Positions 36,632-48,362 of a stretch of DNA of 64,000 nt are shown here, one piece after another. Origin of the DNA: Sarcomyxa edulis (taxonomy: Eukaryota; Basidiomycota; Agaricomycetes; Agaricales; Mycenaceae); the NCBI GenBank assembly GCA_009761415.1, contig QUOL01000001.1:3410001-3474000 (forward strand), given 5' to 3'. A program made the position numbers and the translations under genes. Below the pieces are notes generated by a model, which was not told where the DNA came from, searched no databases, and saw only the letters and a list, made by a program, of their open reading frames with translations. Each line of letters opens with the position of its first letter. Positions within the stretch are counted from its first letter, which is position 1.

Positions 36632-39600
36632 TCATACAGCACTTATAAAGACTTTGGCGACATCAGTCTGGAAACGCGCAATATATGCAACGAGCTCTTC
36701 ATCAGGAAGGGCAGAATGGTCCAAGGCTTGCTGCAGTTGCGTTCGGAGCTGTAGAGTGAAAATCAATACATGTCGCAGACAGACCGAATTCTGACCAAAG
36801 TCTAGAGACCCGACGACTCGATAATTAGAGCGATAATCACCCGTAGCAGAGCTTTCCTTCTGATGGTGATCTTGTTACTCTCGCTATTTTCTTGACGAAT
36901 AGCGTGAAGAGCGGCGAGTTTCGTAGCTACTCGTTTCGCTTCCACGACCACATTATCGGGTAGGTCAGCTAGGCGTGCAAGTTCCAGGCCTGTAATAGTT
37001 GTGCGTGTGGTATCAATACTAAGATACGGGTATAAGCCAAACGCACCGTAATGATCCACAGTATCCGGCGCTCCATCAACAATCCTGGGTGGATCTAAAT
37101 CTTCGCATCACCGCATCCAAGGGAAGACTTACTTGTATTGAAAAGATATGCCGAAGTTTGAAGCGGATTGCCGCGTTCTCTGGAACACATGTGAGTCGTC
37201 AAGCACTGGTGATGACAGGATAACGGCATTTACCTGAACAGATAAATGCAAGCTACGACATCGTTTGTGTAGTCAGAAAGTACAGAAGCAAAAGGGACGT
37301 AGACCTACTTGATTACGGACGGTTGACGCGAAAGCGTCATAGTGAGCTCATTGAAGTGTCTGGACGCAAAGCATCAGGGGAGTACGTGAGGAGTTTGGAA
37401 AAGTCAACTCACGTTGCAAAAAACACGAAGGACTGATCAACAATGCGATGAACAACCCTTCTGAAAGAAGAGACGGGAGAGTTCTACCTTCAGAGCAATC
37501 AAGCCCTCCGCAATTGCATGGGAGATTCCTACTCCATCCTTGGGCGACGTTCCGCGGCCAAGTTCATCGATCAGAACCAACGATTGAGGAGAGGCGAGAC
37601 CTTAAAATCGTCGAACCTTGAACAGGCATATGTTGTGATAACAAGTCATACCTAAAATCATAGCAGACGATGCCATTTCACTAGCAAATGTGCTTAGACT
37701 TTTCTCCATGTCATCATCATTCGAGAGTCGGGTGAGAAGTGCGTCGTGGATACTGTAGGGAAAACAAATAGTGAGATGAAATGAAGCAAAAGCATGCTAA
37801 ACAAGTAAAAACCTCGTACCGGAAACTAGCATACTCGGCCGGAACGAAAGAACCGCACATCGCCATGACGGTGAGTAGCCCGATCTGTCTCAGATAAGTA
37901 CTTTTCCCTATATGTTACGTGAGTCAGTCATCATAGCTGCACCTATCAAGAAAACACAGGCATACCAGACATACTGTGTTCGAGGCAGCTAATCAACGAC
38001 AAATACGGAGCGATCGTGTCAAGTTTACGCACTTTGGACCTTGTACAATTTGGAACGAGGAAGAGTCATCGCAATATACATCATTGGGAACCAAGGTTCC
38101 ACCAGACTGCAAAGTCTCAAGGATTGGATGACGTCCAGCCTTGATCGCCAGAGTACCTGTAAATTCTGGCCGAACTGTGCACACATTTAGGAGAACCAAT
38201 TTGGGAGGTCGAAGGGGTGAATCATAAGTGAGAGGCCCACCGTAGTTGCGCACTGTAAGAATTACGGTCTGAGAGCGAGCACAGTCAGGCACACAATTCC
38301 ATTTACGCACGAATAGATACGTGAGCAAAGGACCATAGCATATCCACCAACGCTACCTATGCGACGGAAACGTGTCAGTAGACTTTGAAGGAGAGTCTAT
38401 GTGAATTACCGCTTCAGAGGCTTTATAAAGAGCTCCAACGTCTGCGATTATCTCTGCAACTATGTCTTGAATGATCCTATGACTTGGTTAATAATGCTCA
38501 ATTGCGCAGAAAGAAAGTCCTCAACTTCTCGCTTAAAATAAGAGTCTCGTCTAACGCATCTTTCATCCGTGCGTTCATCTTTTTCTTCAAAGGGGAAAGA
38601 ATATTGATAAGCCTTTTCCTAGAAAGACCATCTATGAAGTTCACCAATTCCATGCTCGAAAACACCCATTTACCCTTCTTCAGTGAGATGTTCACAAATC
38701 CCTTGGGCAACTCACCCTCAAGATCTGTCTTCTTCAACGTGAAGACGAACCCAGTATCTTGGTATTGAAGCGATATCGGCAGGCTGTGGGATTCGGAAAT
38801 GTTGCGGTTCAACTGATATATATCTCCAACATTCTCCTTGTATGTCTCACGCGCAACGTCGAGAAGACGATTGCAGTTTGCCTGACAGGATCTGGTAAGA
38901 TCCAATAGGTGGCGCAAAGGGGCAAACTTACCTTGACTGCATAAACACGAGCGTTCACAGCGCCGATGCCGCCCTGCATACATCATTAGGTCTTCATCGG
39001 AGTGAAGAATATATATTGAGCCCACTGACCTTTGACGGCGCACTTTCTTCATTCAAGTTAGCGCAAACCAGCTCTTCAATCTTCGCTAAACGCTCATCTG
39101 AAATCATCTGCGTGACACACGGAGTCAATGGAATACGTTCATGCATCTGGGAAGAGGACCTACATCGTGCACAATGTTGAGCAATTGTGATCTACTACCC
39201 GCTAAGGCTTTCTGGAGCAAAGGCAAATTGCGAACAATATTGCGAAGATTGAGTATCTGTGTGACTCGGGCAGATGCCAACTTGGCAGAGTTAGAGACGC
39301 GAGCCTCGGACGAGATGAGCTTCATGAATAGATGAAAATCAGTGTGATTTGGGTGGTCGAAGAGATCCGTCACATACCGATGCAATCAATTTGTCGAAAT
39401 CCATCTTGTTGAGCATTTTGAGTCCGTCTCTGACCTCCGTGAATTTATCTTCGGACTGCACGAACTCTACGGAATTATGAGCAAGCAAGTCTTTTCCACA
39501 ACAATTGAAGGTACTGACCCTCCACGACATCGAGACGAGCATCGACGGCGCTTTGTACTACGGAGAATGTGATATCCTGCTACATGAGAGACAACAGAGG

Positions 39601-40661
39601 CATACCTGTGACTGGCGATAGGATATTGACTCTCAGTAGCCTAGACGCCATGGCCGTGTATGTATGGTTCAGTGTCCTTGTTGGGACAGAAATGTCAGGA
39701 AAGCCACGTATATGAAGATGCTGGCTTACCCAAACAAAGAAAAAGAAGACTTTTGGCTGGCCATATTCCCTACCAGTTCCAAATTTCTCGCGGTATCCGG
39801 GTCAATCATCATAGTGCCTTCAACCGGAACATAACGTATGCGTAGAGATGAAGCTGCAAAACGAACGTTAAGCTTTGATTCTGCGTGTTTGAACAGGGCG
39901 CAAGCCGCCGAGAGTGCGTAGTATCTAACAGTAAGTTAGCTATTTGCGATTGTATGGATGAATATATGCGCATTTACTCACTTGTTTGAGACAGCAAGAA
40001 CTGTGCCTGCGCGTTCGTCATCTTCGACGCAAAGTTGCATGATGAATTCTAGGCCTACAGAACATTTATCCAAATTTGCGGGAAACCAATTGTGAGGCCT
40101 ACCTCCAGCATCGTTCCAGTATCTTCTGCCGATAGGTTCGAGTGGTATCCCAGGGAATTCCTCACGTATGAATTGTACCAGCATGGACGTCGACGCCGCT
40201 CTTTTTCCAGAAGAGACGTCCGTGTCAGTTGCGCAAAGGAAGGTATCCGGGACGAGAATAAGGAATGGTGTATGTAGGTGCATCTGGTGCAGCGTTTTGA
40301 CATAGGTCTGGCAATCTGCGAGCTAAAGGGCGCGTGAAATCGCGTCGGAAATTGATGAGTTTGCGTCCTTTATTCGAGAAGACCATACACAGACCTCTAC
40401 AACCATGACTTTTCCCGTTTCCTTATCCAGAGCTGCCATTCCTACTTCTCGAGCAACGCCTCTACCTTCAAAGATTGCAATAATATAGCTAGACTGGTAT
40501 TTGACTGTAGCAGTCTGAGGACGTGCCGTGGTCGGACGCGACTGCCCTGTCCACGGGCGACTTTGTCCCGTCATTGGTCGACTAGTGGTTGGCCGGGCTT
40601 TAGACTGTGCTGTCCATGGACGAGAGGTTCCTGGGCGTGAGCTATCCATGCGGAGAGTCAT
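36632..40661 (-). CDS. MSH4: Meiotic MutS homologue Msh4
   Basis: Start at 40661 or 40649, stop at 36632, with many short introns; only some junctions were resolved. An N-terminal tail with repeated R-P-x-T-x-Q units leads directly to the connector domain, with no mismatch-reading domain I, as in Msh4. Conserved pieces: [36 protein letters not shown] (the DxxTxxNLE motif), a core/clamp region at 38500-39500, and the ATPase [20 protein letters not shown] (Walker A), [27 protein letters not shown] (Walker B), ATHFNEL-type His near 37330, and the C-terminal dimer helices ending AKVFISAV. With Msh5 it stabilises recombination intermediates for crossing over. Confidence 0.9.
37966..37973 (-). other. 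8-nt micro-exon inside the Msh4 Walker A motif
   Basis: Introns with GT donors and AG acceptors flank the 8 bases TATGTCTG (minus strand). With it, QGPN-MSG-KST is rebuilt in frame; without it the P-loop is lost. Confidence 0.8.
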
Positions 40662-42774
40662 AAACCGAGGTCGAAGTTGGGATGAAGTGATGTCGCGACT
40701 CACCAAACTCAACTTGACCTGCATCAGCCATGTCACCCGAGGAGCTCGACTTTTACCCCCGGCGACGGAGGACGTTCAACGTTCAACAACTCGAGGCCAT
40801 ACTCTGCTGCTATGTCGGAACTCTGCCTTTTCTTTCCCCAGGGCATTGCATCAAATGTATTCGGTGTCGCCGCCCCAGGAATCTAATATAGAATCACGTC
40901 GGATTCGAAGTTCGCATCAAGTTCGCATAGCAGATTGCCTGCAGTAAGCCTCACTTGCTTATCAGTTACGCCATGCTTGACTGTTACACATATAATCAGG
41001 GTGCCGAGTGTATGATCGTTGCTTCAATCCCTAAAATCAAGCCATTATTTGCAGGGCTGCAATCTCTTCGGGGTTTCAAGATATCACTCTGTGGAGGCTC
41101 TATCCCTGTCAGAGAGACGGGACAAGACGCTACAAGGTGTTGTGCTTTAAATCCTTTGGTTTCTGCACTCATGATTGTGCAGCTTGTCCCGGACAAATCC
41201 CACAATTGGCACCTTACGATCCTCGCTAAGCAGTCTTGGACATCGAATTCTCGATGCTCGACGAAGTGCGGACTCCAAGACATCTCTCTGGCTCAAGGTT
41301 CCGCGTTCTCTCGAGGTTGCGAGACCGAGTCCCGAGTTCGTTGACTTTCTGGCGGTCCAAGTCTCGCAGTTGTTGACTCCTGACCCAAGCGCTTTTGATC
41401 TCAAAACCGCTAACGACAATTACTTCTCACATGTGGCGATCCCCTCCCTCATTGTTTTCTTTGTGTGCGTCTCAAGCTCTGACTCTATGTATGGCAGGCT
41501 GTGTGGGGGCCGACGTCGTTCCGATTCGTCCCTGTACGACTTGGAAATCGCATGCGGATACCTTCCTAGTATGCCGTTGGTCTGCATGAGAGCTATCGCG
41601 CGCTGCAACCTTCCATACGTCGTAGCTATGCTGGGCAAGGTCATTTGTGGATTTCTGACTTGCACACTTAGGTAGCACATATAATAGACCAGAACTTGGA
41701 CGAGGAGCTTGACACAAAATCCCTCTCCTATGTCCGCACACAGTCTCTTTCTCGCTTCAAACGACCCACATTCATAGTTTTAAACCTCGATATCGGACAT
41801 TCCCATGTTGTTGTATAAATATCCCAACCCCGGATCTCAGCAGATGACTTCGAACAACTACCCCAGACTTCCGACATTTACTCGAACTTCCTACAGCTCT
41901 GATTCAGCATGCCGGTCTTGCCAGAAGCTATTTGGTAACCACCGGACAATTATACGCCAACTTGCATATGGCGTCATGCTATCGTTCACTGGAATCTTCC
42001 GAGACGGTACCGAGAAGGTTGTAGCTTGACTTATGTTTCGGCTTCGACGACCTATCCTTGGAACCTACTGTCTATGCCTTTGCTCAGGAAATGCTCGAGT
42101 GGTTCCTAAAGACTGCAATTCGCGCCGTGACCAGTCTCGCAGGCAAGTTGTCGCGCTCTGAACAGATCAATAGCTTGCTGATTGAAGTCAAGAGAGATCA
42201 GCCTAAGGGTTCACGCTCGCACCCAATGCCTTGTGGAGCTACGGAAGAAGCTGTTGGGATAAAGATATATTGCTCATGGTAGCCTTGACATGTCTTCTCG
42301 ACATTGAAATGGTTCTTACTATGTTCCTGGTCTGTAGCCTCAGACTGGATATAGAGCGTTCTCCCAAAGTACACTCAGGACCTGTGTCCACAATCAATCA
42401 CGAGGGACACACTAGGTGAAGCTTAGAGGTTGGTTATCCTGCTAATTGGTTGCGATTCTAGACTCTGAGCGAAGTTCTTCCATGAAGCCGAATCCGAATG
42501 GATGTCCCACCAAGGTTGGTCATCTTTAGCGTCTTCCATATTTGAAGGCTTATGCGTATGTATTTTTGTACTGCGCCGTTATTAGGAATCTCTCTCTCTC
42601 CTGCGGATAATTTCTCGTTCATTCATCGGAATATATGACCTGCTGTAGTCTCAGTCTTTCGACACAACGAACACGACGGTCAATTCCTCGGAATGTCAGG
42701 TGCGAATAGAACTCTCACATCATATCTTGCCCTCGGAGCTTCTGGAGCCCAAGCCCAATGACTGCAGAAGCAAG
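40662..42774. other. Gene-poor interval, 2.1 kb, with possible gene remnant
   Basis: A plus-strand frame at 41175-41675 has some coding character (SSLGHRILDARRSADSKTSLWLK) but no domain and no convincing partners. Sequence at 41850-42300 looks like broken coding DNA with many stops. I call no gene. The last 300 bp are the AA9 promoter. Confidence 0.4.
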
Positions 42775-42781
42775 TATAAAA
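42775..42781 (+). promoter_or_regulatory. TATA box of the AA9 gene
   Basis: TATAAAA lies 64 bp upstream of the AA9 start codon, a common distance for strongly induced secreted-enzyme genes. Confidence 0.55.
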
Positions 42782-42844
42782 TGGCAAGGCTTTGTCTCAT
42801 AGCTGTTCTGCAACCCTCCCCAAGTCCAACCACCGTTGCTCAAG

Positions 42845-43983
42845 ATGAAGTCAATTGCCTCATACGTATTCGCTGCAGCTGCTCTCGTGTCCCAGGCTGC
42901 TGCCCATTGTGATCATCTCTATCTTCTCTGTTGTCTCTCACCGAACTCATATGCTATACTCAGACACGTTCCCATCACTCGTTGTTGGCGGTGTGACGAC
43001 ACCTGCTTGGGTCAACGTCAGAATGACAAACAACCACGACACCCAGGCCCCCGTCAGTCGTTCATATGTATATCAGGTCAACGCCGTACTAACGTCTTCA
43101 TATCTACTAGGTTACGGACGTCACCAGCCCTGACTTCAGGTGCTATGACTCTCAAGAGCCCGGCACTGCTACTACAATCTCTGTTGCAGCTGGCCAGCAA
43201 CTCGGCATTATGAGCGACGGCACTATCTACCACCCTGGAGTAAGCTGTCTTGGTTCATATTCTATGTATCACTTTTCTCAACCTTGAAAAAGGTTGTCAA
43301 CGTCTACATGGCTAAAGCTCCCGAAAATGTCACCGGCTGGGCAGGCGACGGCGCCGTCTGGTTCAAGGTGTACCAGATCTCTGCAGTTACTAATAGTGGA
43401 CAAAGCATCACGTTCCCGGCTGAGGGTTTGTGACATCTCTCCTTGTGGTCCATGCCAAAATTTGACTCCTCCTCTTTAGGTGTTCCTGGAGTGACCTTCA
43501 CGCTCCCCTCTGCGCTTCCAAGTGGACAGTACGTGTAACGCCATATCACGAGGTAATTCACGGCTAAGGCAATATTTTTTTAGATACCTCGTTCGTATGG
43601 AAGCTATCGCACTCCACGTTGCACAAACCTTCGGTGGTGCCCAATTCTATATCTCTTGCGGACAAGTGCAGGTCACCGGTGGTGGAAGCGGAACACCCGG
43701 ACCTCTGGTCGCAATCCCGGGGGTCTACACGGGCTACGTAAGCTCTTATTTAGCGTTCTACACCGGCCAAACTAACTTCCATCTTACAGGAACCAGGTCG
43801 GGATCCTAAGCTAACGGAGTATCTTGTTTTTCGACGCTGACACTGTTCCTCATGCAGGTATCTTGATCAATATCAATTACCCTATCCCCACCAGCTACAC
43901 TCAACCCGGACCCGTAAGTGCTCTATTTCCGTGCTTTGTTATGGAGCCTGACAAAAGTATTTTAGGCTGTCTGGTCCGGCTGA
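42845..43983 (+). CDS. AA9 lytic polysaccharide monooxygenase (GH61), 232 aa, secreted
   Basis: Nine exons: 42845-42908, 42964-43052, 43111-43239, 43293-43425, 43480-43528, 43584-43737, 43790-43796 (7 nt), 43858-43913, 43966-43983. Signal peptide [20 protein letters not shown] ends right before His, which becomes the N-terminal copper ligand. The second ligand is in DGTIYHPG and the axial Tyr with its Gln is in GAQFYISC. The core has the family patterns [26 protein letters not shown] and [16 protein letters not shown]. No carbohydrate-binding module. A copper enzyme that oxidatively cuts cellulose or related glucans in plant wall. A TATA box lies upstream. Confidence 0.94.
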
Positions 43984-44460
43984 AAAGGCTGCCTTGGAGA
44001 CCTTGACTACGTGTATGTTTTCTGAATTGAACAAATGACCGAATGAAGTTTCTTTGAAGTTTGAACCGTCGGCAAGGTTTCTTACTTGCGCGAGATCTTC
44101 TATTAGAACAAAAGTACAGTTTATCAGGATTGCTCGGCGTAGATGATTGAGCAAGCTCGCAGACCTTGGGTTCTGTTTTACGCGTGCAGATCAAGTGCAG
44201 ATATATATGGATCACGTGTCGTTACACCGTGACTCACGGGAGATCAAAAGCTTGAAGTTGAACTTGACTTGAACTCAACTTGAACTTGAAAAAGGCGCCT
44301 AGACTGACCATTAGAAACTGAAGCCTGAGGCCTGATCATGAGGATGCGTTCGTCTGACCTTCTTGTCAACTTGACTTTACCACTGCGTCATCCTGCAATC
44401 TTGGCCGACTTGACTCGGACGCGACGTCTGAGACCACACAAGATCATCAGCTTCGGTTTC
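43984..44460. other. Intergenic between AA9 and unknown gene
   Basis: AA9 3' region and upstream of the next gene. It contains a short direct repeat of TTGAACTTGA-like words near 44250-44290. No gene seen. Confidence 0.5.
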
Positions 44461-45856
44461 ATGCAGGTGCGTTTGGAAGATTTCGTGTATCACAATTCGA
44501 AGTGATGGAACAGACTGTAGTTCTCCGCGCCAATCTCTACGGCCGCCGAGCTACCTATTGCCATTCTTGACCGTCTACCAGACGCATTCAAAACAGCTGA
44601 CGAGCTCAGATCGATACTGAAGGCCGGCAAGACAGTTTACAAGGACCAAGGTGTCACTTGTCCAGACAGCGACATCCTTTACCACCTTGTAACCAGTCCA
44701 CATGCTGGTTTACAGCCTCATCCACATCTGCTAACTGGTCTAAAAGCTCGTGAACTCGCCGATTGGGTTGTGCAGGATCGGGGTGCACGAGAGCCGCAGC
44801 TCCAAGAATCCATTCGGAAAGGTCCCGACGCGTTACTCGATATTGCAATCAGTGTTTCTCCCCTGGTGGTTGACGATGTCGTTCGACTGTATGATACTTT
44901 GACAAACCTAATTCTCCCCGTCAGTGAAGAACTGGACATAATAGAGGGTGTCAGGTCCACATGGCCATCCAAAGAAGATATCATAGCGTACAAGAATGCC
45001 CATCCAGGAGAACCCCTTCCGCGTCATCATGAATACCCTGAGGAACTCACCATCTTGGAAAACGTCACTCGTGCAATGGCGAATCATTGGATATACTGTG
45101 ATCTCTTCCATCACACTGTATTCAACGCCTACGCACTTCCTTCCTCACCACTTCCAGAGCTATCAGCTACAACCCGTCATATGTGGATGAGCTTGTGCGT
45201 CCCCGACTGTAACGACAAGAGCGCCGCTCATCCTCGGGGTATACTCGAACAATTGGACATGCATTGTCTTTACGCCACTTTTGGATGTCATATGTTTCTC
45301 GCTCCAGCCTTGAAGATAGGGAGGCGAAACTACCGAGACTTTGTCTCTTACATGGAGAGTGCGGGGCTTGAGACCTTCCGGTTGTGCGCTTTGAAGAAAG
45401 TACTGTGGAACATCATATTAAATGTCCAAACCCTCAACACTTACCATTTTACTACAGAGGTACTTGCCGACCGGAGAATCCAGGGCGGTCTTCGATGCGA
45501 TCAACGCAAGACTAGGTAATCCTCCCATGTCGGAAGACCTTGTCCAGAATGACGATGTCGATGATGTCTGGGATGTGTCTCCACGAGCGCGTCGAAGTGA
45601 GTATAGAATATATTCGGAGGAAGGTAAATCATGTCGTCCCACCGTCAATGAACAGTATTATGAAGATAAATCTGAAACAGGTGTAATTGTACATGATGCT
45701 AATGACATTCATTCAGTGGGAGTAGACTTTTTCGTGGATGATTTCGGAAACGATCTGCGGAAATTTGGGGCGTCAGATTGGTGGAGTCTGATCGGAGATA
45801 TCGAGAACTTGTGGTATCCTCCTCTGCCTAGAGATGCCCGCTCCTCCGAACAATAG
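44461..45856 (+). CDS. Unrecognised protein, about 420 aa
   Basis: A long frame opens at 44521, after the acceptor GTAG. It joins in phase to an ATGCAG exon (44461-44466) whose GTGCGT donor gives a 54-bp intron, so the protein would start MQFSAPISTAAELPIAIL. The frame runs to about 45423 and then changes: a 34-bp GT-AG interval (45424-45457) would restore RYLPTGESRAVFDAIN and run to the stop at 45854-45856. That is very short for an intron, so a one-base frameshift is the other reading. Helical N-terminal half, Cys/His-rich middle, acidic C-terminus with VDFFVDDFGNDLR. No signal peptide and no domain I can name. Confidence 0.5.
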
Positions 45857-48362
45857 TGGCAAAATCATCCAAGCATCTATGTCACTACATAATAGGTCAC
45901 TCTGTAGTTTCTGATCAAAGCTGTTCGACATCATCCATCTTTCTTTGTACTGATAGGGAGGATTCCGCTGTACTTCAATTTGACCCGTGTGTGCATCGTT
46001 ATTGACGTTGACTTGGAGCGTTGCTCTAACACGCTTTGACGAAAACCAATCTAGAACATTGTCAATTTGTATGATGCAGCCCTCTGAAAGTGTTCACCGT
46101 AGCTTACTCCTAGTACACAGACCAGTTACAGGTCTTTTTGGAATGGCTTGATGTACTTGCGTACGCGTCTGGTATCACGTGATGTTACAGACGCGTCTAA
46201 AAGTCACCATCGCACTCCCTATATATTTTCGATATGTTGTGGGTTCTCAAAGACCGAGGCGTACTGAAATCTGAGCTCGCAGTGGTTGAGAGATTATCTG
46301 GAGACCAATCACCCTAACGTCTTGCCTTGAGAGAAGTTAATTCCTTACTTACCGTTAAGTCGCACTCGCCATGATTCTCAACGAATCAATTCAGTTGCCA
46401 TACTTTGTACAGGGTAGACATGGACTTGAATCCGATTGACCTCCAATTTATTGCAAGAAGGACGGGCCATCTAGACAGGACAAGACACAAACAACAAATA
46501 GGCACGAGACTCGAGAGGCAACGAGAAAAATGAGGTATCTGAAGAGTCTTTTCAAAACCTTCATAAGAGACTATAAACTCATACCGGGTTGACTGAGTCT
46601 CCGTACGGTGAGTCATCCTCTCTTAAAAGTTGGAAATCGACACCAGCTCGTCCGTCCGGGGGTATAAGCATGTCTTCTCACACCCGTCGGAAAAGCATTC
46701 ACGGTGTCATACTCGCCAGGAGAGATCCAGGTAAAGACCACCGCGCACTTCGGTACGATGAGGAGGTCATGGCATACTGCATTTCGGAATATCAATCTGA
46801 ATATCGTATCAGTCTACGATAGCAATATACATGAGGGGGACGTACTGCTAGATGTCTCTAGTCGTTGTGCCGGAAATGGTCGAGAATATAGACAGTCGGG
46901 CCATTTGCAAGGGAATCCTTCAATTGATACGAGCTTTCGACACCACTTGCTTTTTGTATGCAATATGAATCGATTCCAACAGTGAGAACTCAAGTATGAC
47001 GTATGGTTCGGTGATCCGCTTTCTACCGTGACTCGATAATCACCTTGAATTATTTCGCCTATCATATCATTGAACAGAATGTTCACGAGCTCGCTTGGCT
47101 TCGAGTCTTGTACGCGGGACCTCCGGAAGAGCCTGGACACTGTCCATGGTGTCGTTGCTGTATCGACGACTTCTCGTTGAATATCCGCGAACCTTGGAGC
47201 TCGTTTGACGACAGAATCGTGACGAAAAGGGTCTCAAGAGACTAAATACATGGCAATAAGAGGAGCCATATGGTAAATTGCGATTTAGGCTTACTGAAGT
47301 GTTGTGGCGGGTGCGTTATTACTCTGTGTTCGTCATCGTTGCTATGTACGGGAATTCGAATCGAAGAGCAAGTAGAAATCCGTCTGCGACTTCTTTCATT
47401 TATTGTTGCCAAGGAGGGCGGAACGAGCACAAAATGCCAGGTGGAGGTGTCCGATGGAGAGAATAACGTTCTGTGGAGTCGCCGTCGATCAGAGGCGATC
47501 GGACTGGCCATGGGTTTCGCTGTAGACATTGTAATTCGAGTGCTCGCTGTTGGGACCATAACATTAGGGATTTAGACGCGCATCCGTTGGTGACTGAAAG
47601 AGGCTAGAGCACCGGCGATTATCAAGTGACTCGAGAAAGTGCCTGGCATCAGGCTTGTGAGTGTACGGCATGGATTGAGAAGAACTCGACGTCACTTGAA
47701 TCGAGAGAAGCTGCTGCACGGTGTATGGTGCAACGGTGACCTATGTAGTAGAATGGGTTGTGAGCAAGCAAGAATCCCCATGGTCGGCTGGGTGGCACAC
47801 TGGCAGTCCCCATGCACATGTCCCTATGGTGTGGTCCCCATGTACCCATCTATGGTGTCCCCATGGTAGTTTCCTTGGTTGTCCCTTGGTGGTTCCCTGG
47901 TGGTCCCCATGATGGTCCCCGTCCCCGTAGCACGGCAATGACATATAATGAGACTGAAAGGAAGAAAAGCCTACTTGGGGTGGATATTTGCGGCTGATTA
48001 GAGTTGATTGGTAAGAGCCTTAGCGGAGATTGTCGCTGTTGGCAACATCGTCGACGTCCATCTCTCATAGTTGCTCGTCGTCGGCCACAGTGCCAAAACC
48101 ATTTCTTTCTCTTCAATCACCGTTGTCTCTCTTCTCTGCAGATATTCCTGCTATCGTCTTTCCTTTCAAAAATACGTGAGCAATACTACCCTCAAATCTG
48201 TCCTTTTCCCACATCAATTCTGACCGGAACTCGTCCACTTTCTGCTGTTTTCTCAAATCTTGTTCTCAAATATCCTGAATCACCCCAATAACGCGAATAA
48301 TCTCAATTTATCGCCCGTTTTCAACCGATTTACAGCGGTCAAGGTCGTTGTTGCTCCGGTCC
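45857..48362. other. Gene-poor interval, 2.5 kb
   Basis: No supported gene. Short frames at 46589-46822, 46814-47140 and 47045-47245 lack domains and splice partners. A low-complexity repeat lies at 47770-47930. From about 47950 the C/T-rich leader of the Bni4-like gene begins. Confidence 0.45.
47770..47930. repeat. Degenerate GGTCCCCATGG-type low-complexity repeat
   Basis: The words GTCCCCATG and TGGTGTCCCC/TGGTTCCC recur with irregular spacing of about 10-20 bp over 160 bp. Both strands are open by chance, as expected for such repeats. Confidence 0.65.

Noticed and set aside
41175..41675. 166-codon frame possibly coding
   Set aside because: Some coding character, but no recognisable family and the flanks are full of stops; left as possible relic.
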